DNA of 64,000 nt from Saccharopolyspora gregorii (GCF_024734405.1 NZ_CP059556.1:6138001-6202000); one strand, 5' to 3'; counted from the stretch's first letter, positions 26,795 through 36,059 are shown. Numbers and translations are program-made. Notes: generated by a model from the sequence alone, not told the origin.

Positions 26795-27391
26795 GTGAGC
26801 CGGTACTTTCAGATCATGTTCGGGGATTCCTCATCGGGGGTCGAGCGCAGCGTCGAGCAGACGCTGGGCCACCTCCGCGCCATCGACACCGCGTCCACGC
26901 CCAACGACCAGCCGCTCACGCTCGAAGACCTGTACCGCCAGCAGCGGATGCGCATGGTCCGGTTGGCGATCCTGCTGGTCGACGAGCCGGCGACCGCGGA
27001 GGACGTGGTGCAGGAGGCGTTCACCGGGCTCTACCGCAACTGGTCCGGGCTGCGGGACGCGAAGGCGGCGATCGGCTACCTGCGCACCGCCGTGGTGAAC
27101 GGCAGCCGTTCGGTGCTGCGCCGCCGCAAGACGGCTCGCGAGTACCAGCCGCCGCACCAGGCCGACGCGCGCTCCGCCGAGTCGCTGGCGATGCTGACCG
27201 CCGAGCACCAGGCGGTGGTGGCGGCGCTGGGCGAGCTGCCGCCGCGGCAGCGCGAGGTGCTGGTGCTGCGCTACTACGGCAACCTCACCGAAGCGGAGAT
27301 CGCGGAGGCCACCGGCGTGTCCAAGGGCACCGTGAAGTCCACGGCCAGCCGCGGCCTGGAGGCCCTGCAGAAGGTCATGCGCTCGCACTGA
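26795..27391 (+). CDS. SigE-family RNA polymerase sigma factor (second copy)
   Basis: The 198-residue product has sigma region 2 at ~45-105 (TLEDLYRQQRMRMVRLAILL, AEDVVQEAFTGLYRNW) and region 4 at ~140-195 (LPPRQREVLVLRYYGN, IAEATGVSKGTVKSTASRG). It also has a 40-residue N-terminal extension. GTG 26795 has GGGGGA upstream; ATG 26816 is an in-frame alternative. Unlike the sigma factor at 4.7-5.2 kb, no membrane anti-sigma gene is adjacent. The next gene (nagA) is ~380 bp away, so control must come from elsewhere. Confidence 0.87.
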   Translation: MSRYFQIMFGDSSSGVERSVEQTLGHLRAIDTASTPNDQPLTLEDLYRQQRMRMVRLAILLVDEPATAEDVVQEAFTGLYRNWSGLRDAKAAIGYLRTAVVNGSRSVLRRRKTAREYQPPHQADARSAESLAMLTAEHQAVVAALGELPPRQREVLVLRYYGNLTEAEIAEATGVSKGTVKSTASRGLEALQKVMRSH

Positions 27392-27773
27392 CCGCCCGTC
27401 CGCACCGATCACCGGTCACCCACCGCCGTGCGACCGCTGATCAGGTGAGCCGAGTGCGGACCGCGAGCAGCGGGCGCTCCCGCGCCGCGGTCACCGCACC
27501 GCCACCGCCATCGACGCGGAACCGGCGCCCGGCCGAGCCGGCGACCATCGAGATCACCCGATCCGCACCGGCCTTTCACCCGGATGCCGTCGCGTCCGCT
27601 CCACCGCGCGCCGCTCCGGGTGAAGACCACACCGAACTGGTGTAGACCACCGGAGGCCGGTACCGGAGGATGGGCGCCGGACGTCGACCACCGCACCCGA
27701 GCGCCGCCCGCCGCGCGGCGCAGCCCACCCCGCGGACCGCGGGACGAGGGCCGAACGAAAGTGGGGACCCCCC
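27392..27773. other. 382-bp gap with a DasR-type operator
   Basis: The gap between the sigma factor and nagA shows no supportable gene. Its one recognisable element is the dre-like site at 27636-27651; the rest is GC-rich sequence without a strong hairpin. Confidence 0.5.
27636..27651. promoter_or_regulatory. DasR-responsive element (dre) upstream of nagA
   Basis: ACTGGTGTAGACCACC matches the Streptomyces dre consensus ACTGGTCTAGACCACT at 14 of 16 positions and keeps the dyad. DasR is the GntR-type repressor of N-acetylglucosamine and chitin genes, released by phosphorylated aminosugars. The site is ~120 bp before the nagA start. Confidence 0.75.
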
Positions 27774-28922
27774 GTGAGCAGCGCGCACGACACCGGCGCC
27801 GGCACCCTCACCGCGAGCCGCATCGTCACCCCGGACGGCGTGCTGGCGGACGGCTGGATCCGGCTGTCCGGCAGCACCATCGCCGAGATCGGCACCGGCC
27901 CGGCCCCGGCGGACGCCACCGACCTCGGCGACGGCTGGCTGGTGCCCGGCTTCGTCGACGTGCACTGCCACGGCGGAGGCGGCGGCGCCTTCACCGGCCG
28001 CGACCTCGAACAGACGCAGGCCGCGCTGGCCGCGCACCGCTCGCACGGCACCACCACCATGCTCGCCAGCCTCGTCACCGCCCCCGTCCCCGACCTGGCC
28101 GACCAGGTCAGCGCGCTGCGCGACCTCGTGGTGGACGGCCTGATCGACGGCATCCACCTCGAAGGCCCCTTCCTGTCCGAGGCGCGCTGCGGCGCCCACG
28201 ACCCGGCGCTGCTGCGGGCCCCGGACCAGAGCTCGGTGCGCGCGCTGCTCGACGCGGGGCGCGGCTCGATCCGGATGGTGACGCTCGCCCCCGAGCTCGA
28301 CGGCGCGGTCGACGCGGTCCGCACCCTCACCGAGCACGGCGCCATCGCCGCCCTCGGCCACACCGACGCCGTCCGCGAGCAGGTGCTGCCCGCCGTCGAC
28401 GCGGGCGCCACCGTCGCCACCCACCTGTTCAACGGGATGCGCCCGCTGCACCACCGCGAACCCGGGCCGGTCGGCACCCTGCTGGACGACGACCGCGTCA
28501 CCGTCGAGCTCATCTGCGACCTGGTGCACCTGCACCCCGCCGTGGTGGCGTTCGCCGCGCGGCACGCGGGCACCGGGCGGACCGTGCTGATCACCGACGC
28601 GATCAGCGCCACCGGAGCCGGGGACGGGACCTACGAGCTGGGGAAGCTGCCGGTCACCGTGGTGGACGGGGAACCGCGGCTCGCGGACGGGTCGCTGGCG
28701 GGCAGCACGCTCACCATGGACGTCGCGTTCCGCAACCTCGTCACCGGAGCCGGGCTGCCCGTGACCGACGCCGTGCACGCCGCTTCGACCCGACCCGCCG
28801 AGCTGCTCGGCGCCGCGGACCGGGTCGGCTCGCTGCGCCCCGGCCTGGCCGCCGACCTGGTGCTGCTGGACGACGACCTGCGGCTGCGCCGCGTCATGAA
28901 GTCCGGAGCCTGGGTGGCCTGA
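27774..28922 (+). CDS. nagA: N-acetylglucosamine-6-phosphate deacetylase
   Basis: Converts GlcNAc-6-phosphate to glucosamine-6-phosphate and acetate in aminosugar use and cell-wall recycling. The 382-residue amidohydrolase has the metal motif VDVHCHGGGGG (~60), GIHLEGPFLSEARCGAHDP (~130, metal Glu), AALGHTDA (~197), HLFNGMRPLHHREPG (~220) and the catalytic Asp in LITDAISATG (~270). GTG 27774 is the start. nagB and PTS genes are not nearby. The dre site upstream supports DasR control. Confidence 0.94.
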   Translation: MSSAHDTGAGTLTASRIVTPDGVLADGWIRLSGSTIAEIGTGPAPADATDLGDGWLVPGFVDVHCHGGGGGAFTGRDLEQTQAALAAHRSHGTTTMLASLVTAPVPDLADQVSALRDLVVDGLIDGIHLEGPFLSEARCGAHDPALLRAPDQSSVRALLDAGRGSIRMVTLAPELDGAVDAVRTLTEHGAIAALGHTDAVREQVLPAVDAGATVATHLFNGMRPLHHREPGPVGTLLDDDRVTVELICDLVHLHPAVVAFAARHAGTGRTVLITDAISATGAGDGTYELGKLPVTVVDGEPRLADGSLAGSTLTMDVAFRNLVTGAGLPVTDAVHAASTRPAELLGAADRVGSLRPGLAADLVLLDDDLRLRRVMKSGAWVA

Positions 28923-28993
28923 CGCCCCCGGCACCCGCCCCGCCTCGCCCGACGCGTTCGGCGCCGGGCCGGGCGGTGGCTACCCTGGCTGGC

Positions 28994-29227
28994 ATGGAGA
29001 GCTCGCGGGACACCCCGGAAAACCTGTTGTCCGCCGCGCTGCGCGCGCAGGCGGTGGGCGGGCAGGCCGGGAACGCCGCCCCGACTCCGCCGCCGTTCCC
29101 GCCGCAGGCACCCCTCCCGCCGCCAGCGCCCGCGCGGCGCAGGCTGCCCGTCGGGCAGGTGCTGCTGTTCGCGGTGCTGCTGGGCGTCGCGGCGGGTGGC
29201 GTCGTCGGCGTGCTCACCCTCAGCTGA
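28994..29227 (+). CDS. Small proline-rich single-TM protein, function unknown
   Basis: The 77-residue product from ATG 28994 has a hydrophilic N-terminus (MESSRDTPENLLSAALRAQA), a Pro-rich stretch at ~30-48 and one C-terminal TM helix (VGQVLLFAVLLGVAAGGVVG). A tail-anchored topology with a cytoplasmic N-terminus is likely. It is not recognised as any named family. It lies between nagA and the DedA gene in the same direction. Confidence 0.65.
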   Translation: MESSRDTPENLLSAALRAQAVGGQAGNAAPTPPPFPPQAPLPPPAPARRRLPVGQVLLFAVLLGVAAGGVVGVLTLS

Positions 29228-29386
29228 TCCACCGCCACCACCTGCGCTTCCGGACGAACGGGACATCCCGTTCCGCCGCCGCGACGGCCGATCCGGCGGC
29301 CTCCGGCGTGGCGGCTTGCGCTGGGGCGGACGGCCGAGGTCGGGCTGGCCGCCCGCGCTCAGCGGGCACCGGTACCGTTGGCGAGC

Positions 29387-30070
29387 GTGACGACCGAATT
29401 CCCCGCGATGCTCAACGCCGCCGGAACGTCCACGCTCGCCCTGCTGCCGTCCTGGCTGGATCCGGAGAACATCGTCAGCTCGCTCGGCCCGTTCGCGCTG
29501 ATCGGCGTCTGCCTGATCATCTTCGCGGAGTGCGGCCTGCTGATCGGGTTCTTCCTCCCCGGCGACTCGCTGCTGTTCGTGACCGGCCTGTTCGTGGCGA
29601 CCGGGGCGATCTCCACGCCGCTCTGGCTGACCTGCCTGCTGCTGGCGGTGTGCGCGTTCGTCGGCAACGTGACCGGGTACTGGATCGGCCGCAAGGTCGG
29701 GCCGACCCTGTTCAACAAGCCCGACTCGAAGCTGTTCAAGGCCGAGCACGTGGACAAGACCCACGAGTTCTTCGAGCGCTACGGTGCGCGGGCGATCATC
29801 CTGGCGCGCTTCGTGCCGATCGTGCGCACGTTCATCACCGCCGTCGCCGGCGTCGGGCAGATGGACCAGCGGAAGTTCTTCGCCTACTCGGCCGTGGGCG
29901 CGGTGCTGTGGGCCGCGGGCATGACCGTGCTCGGGTTCTTCCTCGGGAACATCCCGATCATCAAGGAGAACCTGGAGGCGATGGCGATCCTGATCGTCTT
30001 CATCTCGATCGTGCCGATCATCGTCGAGTACGTGCGCGGACGCCGGACGAAGGCCAAGGACGCGGCCTGA
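29387..30070 (+). CDS. DedA family integral membrane protein
   Basis: The 227-residue product shows the DedA/SNARE-associated pattern: FAECGLLIGFFLPGDSLLFVTG (~45-66), VGNVTGYWIGRKVG (~97), HEFFERYGARAIILARFVPIVRTF (~127, with the conserved Arg residues) and VLWAAGMTVLGFFLG. DedA proteins are linked to undecaprenyl-phosphate or phospholipid recycling and membrane homeostasis. GTG 29387 was chosen; a -10-like TACCGT ends 9 bp upstream, so the transcript may be leaderless. TTG 29378 is an alternative. A strong terminator follows. Confidence 0.88.
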   Translation: MTTEFPAMLNAAGTSTLALLPSWLDPENIVSSLGPFALIGVCLIIFAECGLLIGFFLPGDSLLFVTGLFVATGAISTPLWLTCLLLAVCAFVGNVTGYWIGRKVGPTLFNKPDSKLFKAEHVDKTHEFFERYGARAIILARFVPIVRTFITAVAGVGQMDQRKFFAYSAVGAVLWAAGMTVLGFFLGNIPIIKENLEAMAILIVFISIVPIIVEYVRGRRTKAKDAA

Positions 30071-30086
30071 GCCACCGACCACCCCG

Positions 30087-30117
30087 AAGGCCCGGCCGCA
30101 CCCCGGCCGGGCCTTTT
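30087..30117 (+). terminator. Classic terminator after the DedA gene
   Basis: Arms AAGGCCCGGCC (30087-30097) and GGCCGGGCCTT (30105-30115) are followed by TTTT on the + strand; the spacing fits the 17 nt past the DedA stop. Confidence 0.85.
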
Positions 30118-30124
30118 CACGTCC

Positions 30125-30961
30125 TCACCAGGCGCGGGACGGGTCCGCGTGCTGCGCGACCCAGGCGTGCATCGCGATGCCCGCGGCGACCCCGGCGTTG
30201 ATGGAGCGGGTCGAACCGAACTGGGCGATGGACACCACCAGGTCGGCGGTGCCCCGCGAGTCGGTGCCGAGCCCCGGGCCCTCCTGGCCGAACAGCAGCA
30301 CGCAGCGCTCCGGCAGCGCGGTGCGCTCCAGGGGCGTCGCGCCGGGGGTGTTGTCCACGGCGACGATCGCGAGCCCCTGCTCGGCGGCGAACTCGCGCAG
30401 CGACACCAGGTCCGGGTGGTGGTGCACGTGCTGGTACCGGTCGGTGACCATCGCGCCGCGCCGGTTCCAGCGGCGGCGGCCCACGATGTGCACGGCGCGC
30501 GCGGCGAACGCGTTCGCGGTCCGCACCACGGTGCCGATGTTGTGGTCGTGCTGGAAGTTTTCGATGGCGACGTGGAAGTCGTGCCGCCGGGTGTCCAGAT
30601 CGGCGACGACGGCGTCGCGGCGCCAGTACCGGTAGTGGTCGACGACGTTGCGGCGGTCGCCGTTCGCGAGCAGCTCCGGGTCGTAGCGCTCGTCGTCCGG
30701 CCACGGGCCGGGCCACGGGCCGACGCCGACCTCGGGACCCCACTCGGTGGGGCCGGGTTCGCCGGCGGCCCGTTCCTCGGTCACCGGCTCTGCGCCGGTC
30801 GGTCCTCCGGGCACCGGTTCTGCGGCCACCGGTTCCTCGCCGGCCGGTCCTCCGGCCACCGGCTCTGCGCCGGCCGGTCCTCCGGCCACCGGCTCTGCGC
30901 CGGTGGGTCCTCCGGCCACCGGTTCCCCGGTGCGCTCCGGCGCTCCCACGTCCTGGTTCAT
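30125..30961 (-). CDS. SpoU/TrmH-family RNA 2'-O-methyltransferase with repetitive N-terminal extension
   Basis: SAM-dependent 2'-O-methylation of tRNA or rRNA is expected. The catalytic SPOUT domain (~115-275) has VAIENFQHDHNIGTVVRTANAF (conserved Asn/Arg), CVLLFGQEGPGLG and the knot motif VVSIAQFGSTRSINAGVAAG. The first ~70 residues are a low-complexity region of decapeptide repeats (AEPVAGGPAG) unlike the enzyme core. ATG 30961 overlaps the stop of the upstream membrane gene by 4 bp (ATGA), implying coupled translation. It converges with the DedA gene. Confidence 0.88.
   Translation of the reverse strand: MNQDVGAPERTGEPVAGGPTGAEPVAGGPAGAEPVAGGPAGEEPVAAEPVPGGPTGAEPVTEERAAGEPGPTEWGPEVGVGPWPGPWPDDERYDPELLANGDRRNVVDHYRYWRRDAVVADLDTRRHDFHVAIENFQHDHNIGTVVRTANAFAARAVHIVGRRRWNRRGAMVTDRYQHVHHHPDLVSLREFAAEQGLAIVAVDNTPGATPLERTALPERCVLLFGQEGPGLGTDSRGTADLVVSIAQFGSTRSINAGVAAGIAMHAWVAQHADPSRAW
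30782..30930. repeat. 30-bp tandem repeats in the methyltransferase gene
   Basis: About four and a half units of 30 bp, each opening CACCGG and containing CCGGTCCTCCGG, encode the decapeptide AEPVAGGPAG or close variants. One unit is shortened to 15 bp. Confidence 0.75.
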
Positions 30962-31617
30962 CGTCCGGCCGGCCCCTCCCACGGCACGGCGCCGTGCAGG
31001 TCGACCAGCAGGTCCAGCATCGGCAGCACCGACTCCGGGGTCGCGGCCCCGGCGCGGAACGCGACCAGGTGCTCCGGGGCGAACTCCAGCACCACGCCGG
31101 CGGTCCGCTCGTCGGCGAGCAGCGAACGAGCCGTCGCGGCCGGCAGCGCGCGGCGGGCGAACTCGGCGTCCGTCGAGGTCAGCAGGTAGGTGCGGTCGAA
31201 CTCCGCGTCGCCCAGCTCGACCCGCAGGTCCTGGCCGAGCGCGCCGAACGCGCCGGACCGGGCCAGCCGCAGCTCCGGACCGGGCACCGGACGGGGCAGC
31301 GCCACCGCCACCCCGAAGGTGAACACCCGCTGTCCGAAGCCCGGCGGGCGCCGCAGCTGCACAGCCTCGAAGGGCAGTCCGCGGTGCCGGCCGGCCAGGT
31401 GGAAGTGGTCCTGCAGCCCGCGGGAGCTCGCGAACTCGCGCAACGCCCGCACCCGCTTCCACAGGTCGTCCGCGGGCACCTGCCGCCAGTCCGCGCCCGC
31501 GCGCAGCAGCCGCTGGTAGTTCCGGACGGAGCGCTTGCGGCCGAGCACGGCCACCGCGACACCGCCCGCCAGGACCAGGACGATCAGCAGGAACGCGAGC
31601 GGGACGATCGCACCCAC
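30958..31617 (-). CDS. Single-TM hypothetical protein with cytoplasmic domain
   Basis: The 219-residue product from GTG 31617 opens with one TM helix (IVPLAFLLIVLVLAGGVAVAV, ~4-25). A soluble domain of ~190 residues follows (DDLWKRVRALREFASSRGLQ, VFTFGVAVALPRPVPGPELR, DRTYLLTSTDAEFARRAL). The pattern recalls membrane-anchored hypothetical proteins of mycobacteria and relatives, but no family is assigned. It is between pyrE (2-4 bp upstream) and the trmH-like gene (4-bp overlap), so the three are co-transcribed. Confidence 0.7.
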   Translation of the reverse strand: MGAIVPLAFLLIVLVLAGGVAVAVLGRKRSVRNYQRLLRAGADWRQVPADDLWKRVRALREFASSRGLQDHFHLAGRHRGLPFEAVQLRRPPGFGQRVFTFGVAVALPRPVPGPELRLARSGAFGALGQDLRVELGDAEFDRTYLLTSTDAEFARRALPAATARSLLADERTAGVVLEFAPEHLVAFRAGAATPESVLPMLDLLVDLHGAVPWEGPAGR

Positions 31618-31621
31618 GGGA

Positions 31622-32170
31622 TCAGCTCAACCCGAGGTCGGACAGGTCCAGCAGCGAGCGGTAGGTCAGCCCGGCGGCCTCGATGGCCTCCTTGGCTCCG
31701 GTGCCCCGGTCCACCACGGTCACCACGCCGACGATGTCGGCGCCCTCCTCCCGCAGCACCTCCACCGCGGTGAGCACGCTGCCGCCGGTGGTGGAGGTGT
31801 CCTCCACCGCGAGCACCTTGCGGCCCGCCACGTCGGGCCCTTCGATGCGGCGCTGCATGCCGTGGGACTTGGCGTTCTTGCGCACCACGAAGGAGTCCAG
31901 CGGGCGGCCGGACGCGTGCATCATGGCGGTCGCGACCGGGTCGGCGCCCAGGGTCAGCCCGCCGACGGCGTCGTGCTCCCAGTCCGCGGTGAGCTGCCGC
32001 AGCAGGGTGCCGATGAGGGGGGCGGCGGCGTGGTGCAACGTCGCCCGGCGCAGGTCGACGTAGTAGTCGGCCTCCTTCCCGGAGGACAGCGTCACCTTGC
32101 CGTGCACGACGGCGATCTCGGTGACGAGCCGGGCGAGTTCGGCGCGTTGTTGCTGGTCGACCTGAGTCAC
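31622..32170 (-). CDS. pyrE: Orotate phosphoribosyltransferase
   Basis: Makes OMP from orotate and PRPP in pyrimidine synthesis. The 182-residue product carries the PRPP-binding signature VLAVEDTSTTGGSVLTAVE (~117), LTLGADPVATAM (~72), VRKNAKSHGMQRRIEG (~95, catalytic Lys loop) and KVTLSSGKEADYYVDLRRAT near the N-terminus. GTG 32170 is the start. It heads a tight three-gene unit with the single-TM protein and the SpoU methyltransferase. Confidence 0.95.
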   Translation of the reverse strand: MTQVDQQQRAELARLVTEIAVVHGKVTLSSGKEADYYVDLRRATLHHAAAPLIGTLLRQLTADWEHDAVGGLTLGADPVATAMMHASGRPLDSFVVRKNAKSHGMQRRIEGPDVAGRKVLAVEDTSTTGGSVLTAVEVLREEGADIVGVVTVVDRGTGAKEAIEAAGLTYRSLLDLSDLGLS

Positions 32171-32205
32171 GAGCCCCGATCCTACTGCCGCCCCACCGCG
32201 CCGGA

Positions 32206-32979
32206 TCAGGTGCGGCCGGGAACGGTGCGGTGGACGACGGCGCGCTGCACCCGGTGCGGGATGAGCCGCCCGACGGTGACCAGGGCCTTGTACTGCGGGC
32301 TGGGGATGGACACCGAGCGGCCGCGGCGCAGGTCGGTGAGGCCTTCGTGCACCACGTCGTCGGCCCGCAGCCAGAACGCCTTCGGCAACCGGCTCATGGA
32401 CAGCCCGGCGCGCTGGTGGAACTCGGTGCGGGTGAACCCGGGGCACAGCGCCATCACCCGCACGCCGGTGCCGGTCAGCGCGGAGGCGAGCCCCTCGGAG
32501 AACGTCGTCACCCACGACTTGGTGGCCGCGTAGGTCGATCCGGCCACCGAGAAGAACCCGGCCACGCTGGACAGGTTGATCACGTCGCCGCCACCGCGGG
32601 CCCGCATGCCGGGCACCGCGGCGTGGGTCAACCGCAGGACGGCCGCCACGTTGAGGTCGAGCTGCTTGCGCAGCGTCGCCGCCTCGGTGTCCCAGAAGGC
32701 GCCGCCGGTGCCGAACCCGGCGTTGTTGACCAGCAGGTCCACCGGCCGCCGCTCGTCCGCGACGCGCCGCTCCACCTCGGCGAGCTGGGCGTCGTCGGCG
32801 AGGTCGGCGACGAGCACTTCGACGGTGACCCCGTGCCGGTCGCGCAGCGCCGCGGCGAGCGCTTCCAGCCGCGCGGCGTCGCGGGCGACGAGCACCAGGT
32901 CGTGCCCCTCGGCGGCCAGCCTGCGGGCGAAGGCGTTGCCGATTCCGGAGGTCGGGCCGGTGACGAGTGCGGTAGGCAT
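32206..32979 (-). CDS. Short-chain dehydrogenase/reductase
   Basis: Classical SDR of 257 residues: cofactor loop [17 protein letters not shown] (~7), NNAGFGTGG (~86), active-site [20 protein letters not shown] (Ser-Tyr-Lys, ~137-157) and PGFTRTEFH after it. The [23 protein letters not shown]-type segment is like the mycobacterial oxidoreductases often annotated as ketoacyl reductases. Substrate unknown. ATG 32979. It is in the same direction as pyrE, with a 35-bp gap from its stop to the pyrE start. Confidence 0.88.
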   Translation of the reverse strand: MPTALVTGPTSGIGNAFARRLAAEGHDLVLVARDAARLEALAAALRDRHGVTVEVLVADLADDAQLAEVERRVADERRPVDLLVNNAGFGTGGAFWDTEAATLRKQLDLNVAAVLRLTHAAVPGMRARGGGDVINLSSVAGFFSVAGSTYAATKSWVTTFSEGLASALTGTGVRVMALCPGFTRTEFHQRAGLSMSRLPKAFWLRADDVVHEGLTDLRRGRSVSIPSPQYKALVTVGRLIPHRVQRAVVHRTVPGRT

Positions 32980-33014
32980 GGTGCGCACCGTATCGCCTCG
33001 CCGACCGGAACCGG

Positions 33015-33788
33015 TCAGGCCTGGTTCTCGGAGTGCTCGGCCCGATCCACGCGGACGGTGTCGTTGGTGTCCGCCGGGGAGGCGGCCCCGGTGGCGCCCT
33101 TGAGCTGCCGGGTCGGTTCCTCGGCGGCGGGCTCGGGCTCGTTCGGGTCGGTCTCGAACGGGTCGATGATGTCGGCGAGTTCGCCGAGTGCCCGCAGCAG
33201 GCGTTCCAGGCGGGCCGGGTCGGCGCTGTCGGGTTCGATCGCGGCGAGCACCCAGTCCCGCTCCAGCCACACCACGGTCACGTCGGGCCCGACCTCCTCG
33301 GCCGCATCGACGAGCGACGGGGTGACGAGCGGGCGGGCCGCGGCGACCTCGGTGACGAAGGCGTAGCGGGACCCGACCGGGCCGAGCAGGTCCAGCCCGG
33401 AGTCCTGCGGCACCGGCACGTCCGGCTGCCACAGCTCCAGGGTGGTGCCGACGCTGCGGCGGCAGCGGACCCCGGCGAGCACGGTGGCGACCTTGCCGTT
33501 GGTGGTGAGGTCGAGGACGTAGACCTGGCGCCGTCCGTCGGCGGTGAACGTGGAGCCCGCGACGACGTCGGTGGCGGTGCCGCCGGCGTGCTGCGCGAGG
33601 GCGCCGCGCTCCCAGCGCGTCGGCAGCACTTGGTCGACCTCCGCGAACTGCCAGCCGCGCAGCGCCGCCCACCGCCGCCGCTCCCGGTTGTTCGGGGCGC
33701 GTCGTGTGCGGTCGGCGATCAGCAGCGCGATGCCCGCGGCGATCGCGAGGACGGCGACGAGGAACCAGACCCAGGCAGGGATACCCAC
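33015..33788 (-). CDS. Single-TM hypothetical protein
   Basis: The 257-residue product from GTG 33788 starts with a TM helix ([21 protein letters not shown], ~6-27). A basic stretch ([20 protein letters not shown]) and a soluble, beta-rich domain follow ([40 protein letters not shown]). The N-terminal part recalls membrane-anchored hypothetical proteins of actinobacteria with an intracellular domain. The last ~50 residues are acidic and probably disordered. No function can be proposed. Confidence 0.7.
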   Translation of the reverse strand: MGIPAWVWFLVAVLAIAAGIALLIADRTRRAPNNRERRRWAALRGWQFAEVDQVLPTRWERGALAQHAGGTATDVVAGSTFTADGRRQVYVLDLTTNGKVATVLAGVRCRRSVGTTLELWQPDVPVPQDSGLDLLGPVGSRYAFVTEVAAARPLVTPSLVDAAEEVGPDVTVVWLERDWVLAAIEPDSADPARLERLLRALGELADIIDPFETDPNEPEPAAEEPTRQLKGATGAASPADTNDTVRVDRAEHSENQA

Positions 33789-34096
33789 ACCGCGCAGGGT
33801 AGTCCCGTCCGCATCCTCCGCGAAGATCGCCGGGGTCCCCGTCCCGGAATTGCGCCATCCGTGCGAGCTGCGCTGCACGGATGGTCCGCGGCGGGTGCGC
33901 GCTGCGAAGGCGGCCGGGTTCGGAGCGTCCGTTTCGCCCGGCCCGGTCGGCGATGGGGTGATCACCCGGTCGTCCCGGGGCCGGACGCGAAGAAGGACGG
34001 GTGCGGTGGCCCGCGCCCGTCCTCGTTGCTTCTTCCATCGGCCCGTCTGATCGACTTCTGGAGCGGTCGAACGGGTGAACATCGGCCGGAATCCGC

Positions 34097-34726
34097 TCAG
34101 GCCGGGTCGGCGCGGCGCATGGCGTGGACCTCGGGCCAGTCGGGTGCCGCGCCCGGCAACGGGTCCCGGTCCCCGGCGCGGAGCCCTTCGACGACGGCGG
34201 CGAGGTAGCGGGCGCGCAGCTCGGCGCGGCGCGGTTCAGCGACCGGCAGCGCCGGGTTGAGGTGCTTGAACAGCAGCACCACGTCGGCGGCGGTGAAGTC
34301 GGAGCGCAGCTCGCCCGCGTCGTGCGCGGCCCGCACCACCTCGTCCACGGATGCGGCCATGTCGCGGCGGGCGGCGAGGTAGTCGGCGCTGTGCGCGACG
34401 CCCGGCTCGTCCGGGGGCAGCACGGTGCCGACCCCGCTGCCTTCGGCGAGGCAGCGGCGCAGGAAGCCGGTGAACGCCCGCCACGGGTCGGGTTCTCCGG
34501 CGCGGGCCGCGTCGGCTTCGGCGACGATGCGGCGCAGGCAGCTGATCCGCACCTGCTCGGCGAGGTCGGTCTTGCTGGGCCAGCGGCGGTAGATGCTGGC
34601 GACGCCGACTCCGGCGCGGTGCGCGACGTCCGCGATGGGCGCGTCGAAGCCCTGCTCGGCGAACACTTCGCGAGCCGCGGCGATGACGCGCTCTGCGTAG
34701 CCGGCGGAGCGCTGCGCTGTGGTCAT
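34097..34726 (-). CDS. TetR family regulator of the divergent MFS exporter (putative)
   Basis: The 209-residue product from ATG 34726 has an HTH at ~8-55 ([20 protein letters not shown], then [19 protein letters not shown]) and a helical ligand domain. It is divergent from the MFS gene with 86 bp between starts. That gap carries two inverted repeats built on CGGAA/TTCCG (34747-34758 and 34783-34799). The arrangement strongly suggests it represses the exporter and itself. Confidence 0.86.
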   Translation of the reverse strand: MTTAQRSAGYAERVIAAAREVFAEQGFDAPIADVAHRAGVGVASIYRRWPSKTDLAEQVRISCLRRIVAEADAARAGEPDPWRAFTGFLRRCLAEGSGVGTVLPPDEPGVAHSADYLAARRDMAASVDEVVRAAHDAGELRSDFTAADVVLLFKHLNPALPVAEPRRAELRARYLAAVVEGLRAGDRDPLPGAAPDWPEVHAMRRADPA

Positions 34727-34746
34727 GACCACAGGATACGCGGCAG

Positions 34747-34799
34747 CGGAATGTTCCGGTCCGGTCCCGGGTTGCTGCGGAGCGGAATCGTCCGTTCCG
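34747..34799. promoter_or_regulatory. Paired CGGAA/TTCCG inverted repeats between tetR and MFS genes
   Basis: CGGAA-TG-TTCCG at 34747-34758 and CGGAA-TCGTCCG-TTCCG at 34783-34799 share the same half-sites with different spacers. They are candidate operators for the divergent TetR. Confidence 0.5.
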
Positions 34800-34812
34800 C
34801 ACGAGGAGAGCC

Positions 34813-36039
34813 ATGACCACCCCGGAGCTCGCACTCGACCGCCCGCTGCGCGCGGGCACCGCCCGGCCGGAGATGACCCGGCGCGGCGCCTTCTGGTTCG
34901 CCGGCGCGCTGCTGGCCCTGTTCCTGATGGCCTCCACCGCGCCGTCCCCGATGTACGCGATCTACCAGCAGCGCTGGGGTTTCTCCGCGACGGTGCTGAC
35001 CGAGGTGTTCAGCGCCTACATGGTCGGCATCCTCGCCGCGCTGCTGCTGGTGGGCGCGCTGTCGGACCGGGTGGGACGGCGGCCGGTGCTGCTGGCCGCG
35101 CTCGGGCTGGAGATCGTCGCGGTGCTGTTGCTGGCGTTCGCGCCGGGCGTGGGCTGGTTGTTCGCCGGGCGCGCGCTGCAGGGCATCGCGACCGGCGCGG
35201 CGACGGGGGCGATCAGTGGTTCGCTGCTGGACTTCCAGCCGCCCGGCACCAGCCGCGGCGCCACCTTGAACGGGGTCTCCGCCGGGGCCGGGATGGCGCT
35301 GGGGTCGGGCCTGGCCGGAGCCCTGGTGCAGTTCGCGCCGGCGCCGACGGTGCTGGCCTACCTGCTGCTGGTCGCCGGGTTCGCGGTGGCGGTACCGCTG
35401 GTGTGGCTGATGCCGGAGCCGGTGCGCGGCAGCAGGCTCCCGCTGCGCGTGGCGCTGCGCCCGCAGCGGCCCGGGGTGCCCGCGGGGCGCGGCAGGGCGT
35501 TCGCGCTGCTGGCGACCACGATGCTCGCGGCCTGGACGGTCGGCGGCATGTTCATGTCGCTGGGCCCTTCGGTGGCGAAGAGCCTGGTCGACGGCTCGCC
35601 GTACCTGGTGGGCGGGCTCTCGGTCGTCGCGGTGGCTGGGGTGGGTGCGGTCGCGCAGCTGCTGCTGTCCGGGTGGCTGGGCCAGCGGGCCGTCCGGGTC
35701 GCGGCACCGGTGCTGATCGCCGGGCTGGCCGTGGTGGCCGGGTCGGTGCTCGGCGGGAGCGCCGTCGGTTTCTTCGCCGGGTCGGCGGTGGTCGGGGCCG
35801 GCTGGGGGATGATGTTCATGGGCGGGTTCCGGCTGCTCACCGGGCTGGCCGACCCGGAGAACCGGGCGGCGACCTCCTCGATGATCTACATCGTGGCGTA
35901 CCTGTCGGCGACGGTGCCGAGCATGCTGCTCGGCATCCTCACCACGTACGCGGGCCTGACCACGACGACCGTCGTCTTCGCCGCCGTGGCCGCCCTCTTC
36001 GCCGCCGTGGCCTGGCTCAGCACCTACGCCCGCCACTGA
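34813..36039 (+). CDS. MFS drug-efflux-type transporter (DHA1-like, 12 TM)
   Basis: The 408-residue protein has 12 predicted TM helices. Its loop 2-3 motif is LSDRVGRRPVLLAALGLE (~78), and the TM5 efflux-family motif region GVSAGAGMALGSGLAGALVQ is near 160. The TM1 region MASTAPSPMYAIYQQRWGFSA is typical of actinobacterial DHA1 exporters. Substrate unknown; regulation by the divergent TetR is likely. ATG 34813 follows GAGGAG. The hairpin element copy B lies ~20 bp past its stop. Confidence 0.86.
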   Translation: MTTPELALDRPLRAGTARPEMTRRGAFWFAGALLALFLMASTAPSPMYAIYQQRWGFSATVLTEVFSAYMVGILAALLLVGALSDRVGRRPVLLAALGLEIVAVLLLAFAPGVGWLFAGRALQGIATGAATGAISGSLLDFQPPGTSRGATLNGVSAGAGMALGSGLAGALVQFAPAPTVLAYLLLVAGFAVAVPLVWLMPEPVRGSRLPLRVALRPQRPGVPAGRGRAFALLATTMLAAWTVGGMFMSLGPSVAKSLVDGSPYLVGGLSVVAVAGVGAVAQLLLSGWLGQRAVRVAAPVLIAGLAVVAGSVLGGSAVGFFAGSAVVGAGWGMMFMGGFRLLTGLADPENRAATSSMIYIVAYLSATVPSMLLGILTTYAGLTTTTVVFAAVAALFAAVAWLSTYARH

Positions 36040-36059
36040 CCCGAGTCGTCCTCCCTGCC

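Noticed and set aside
30782-30930. CRISPR-like array
   Set aside because: Units are contiguous in-frame 30-bp repeats without spacers inside a gene.
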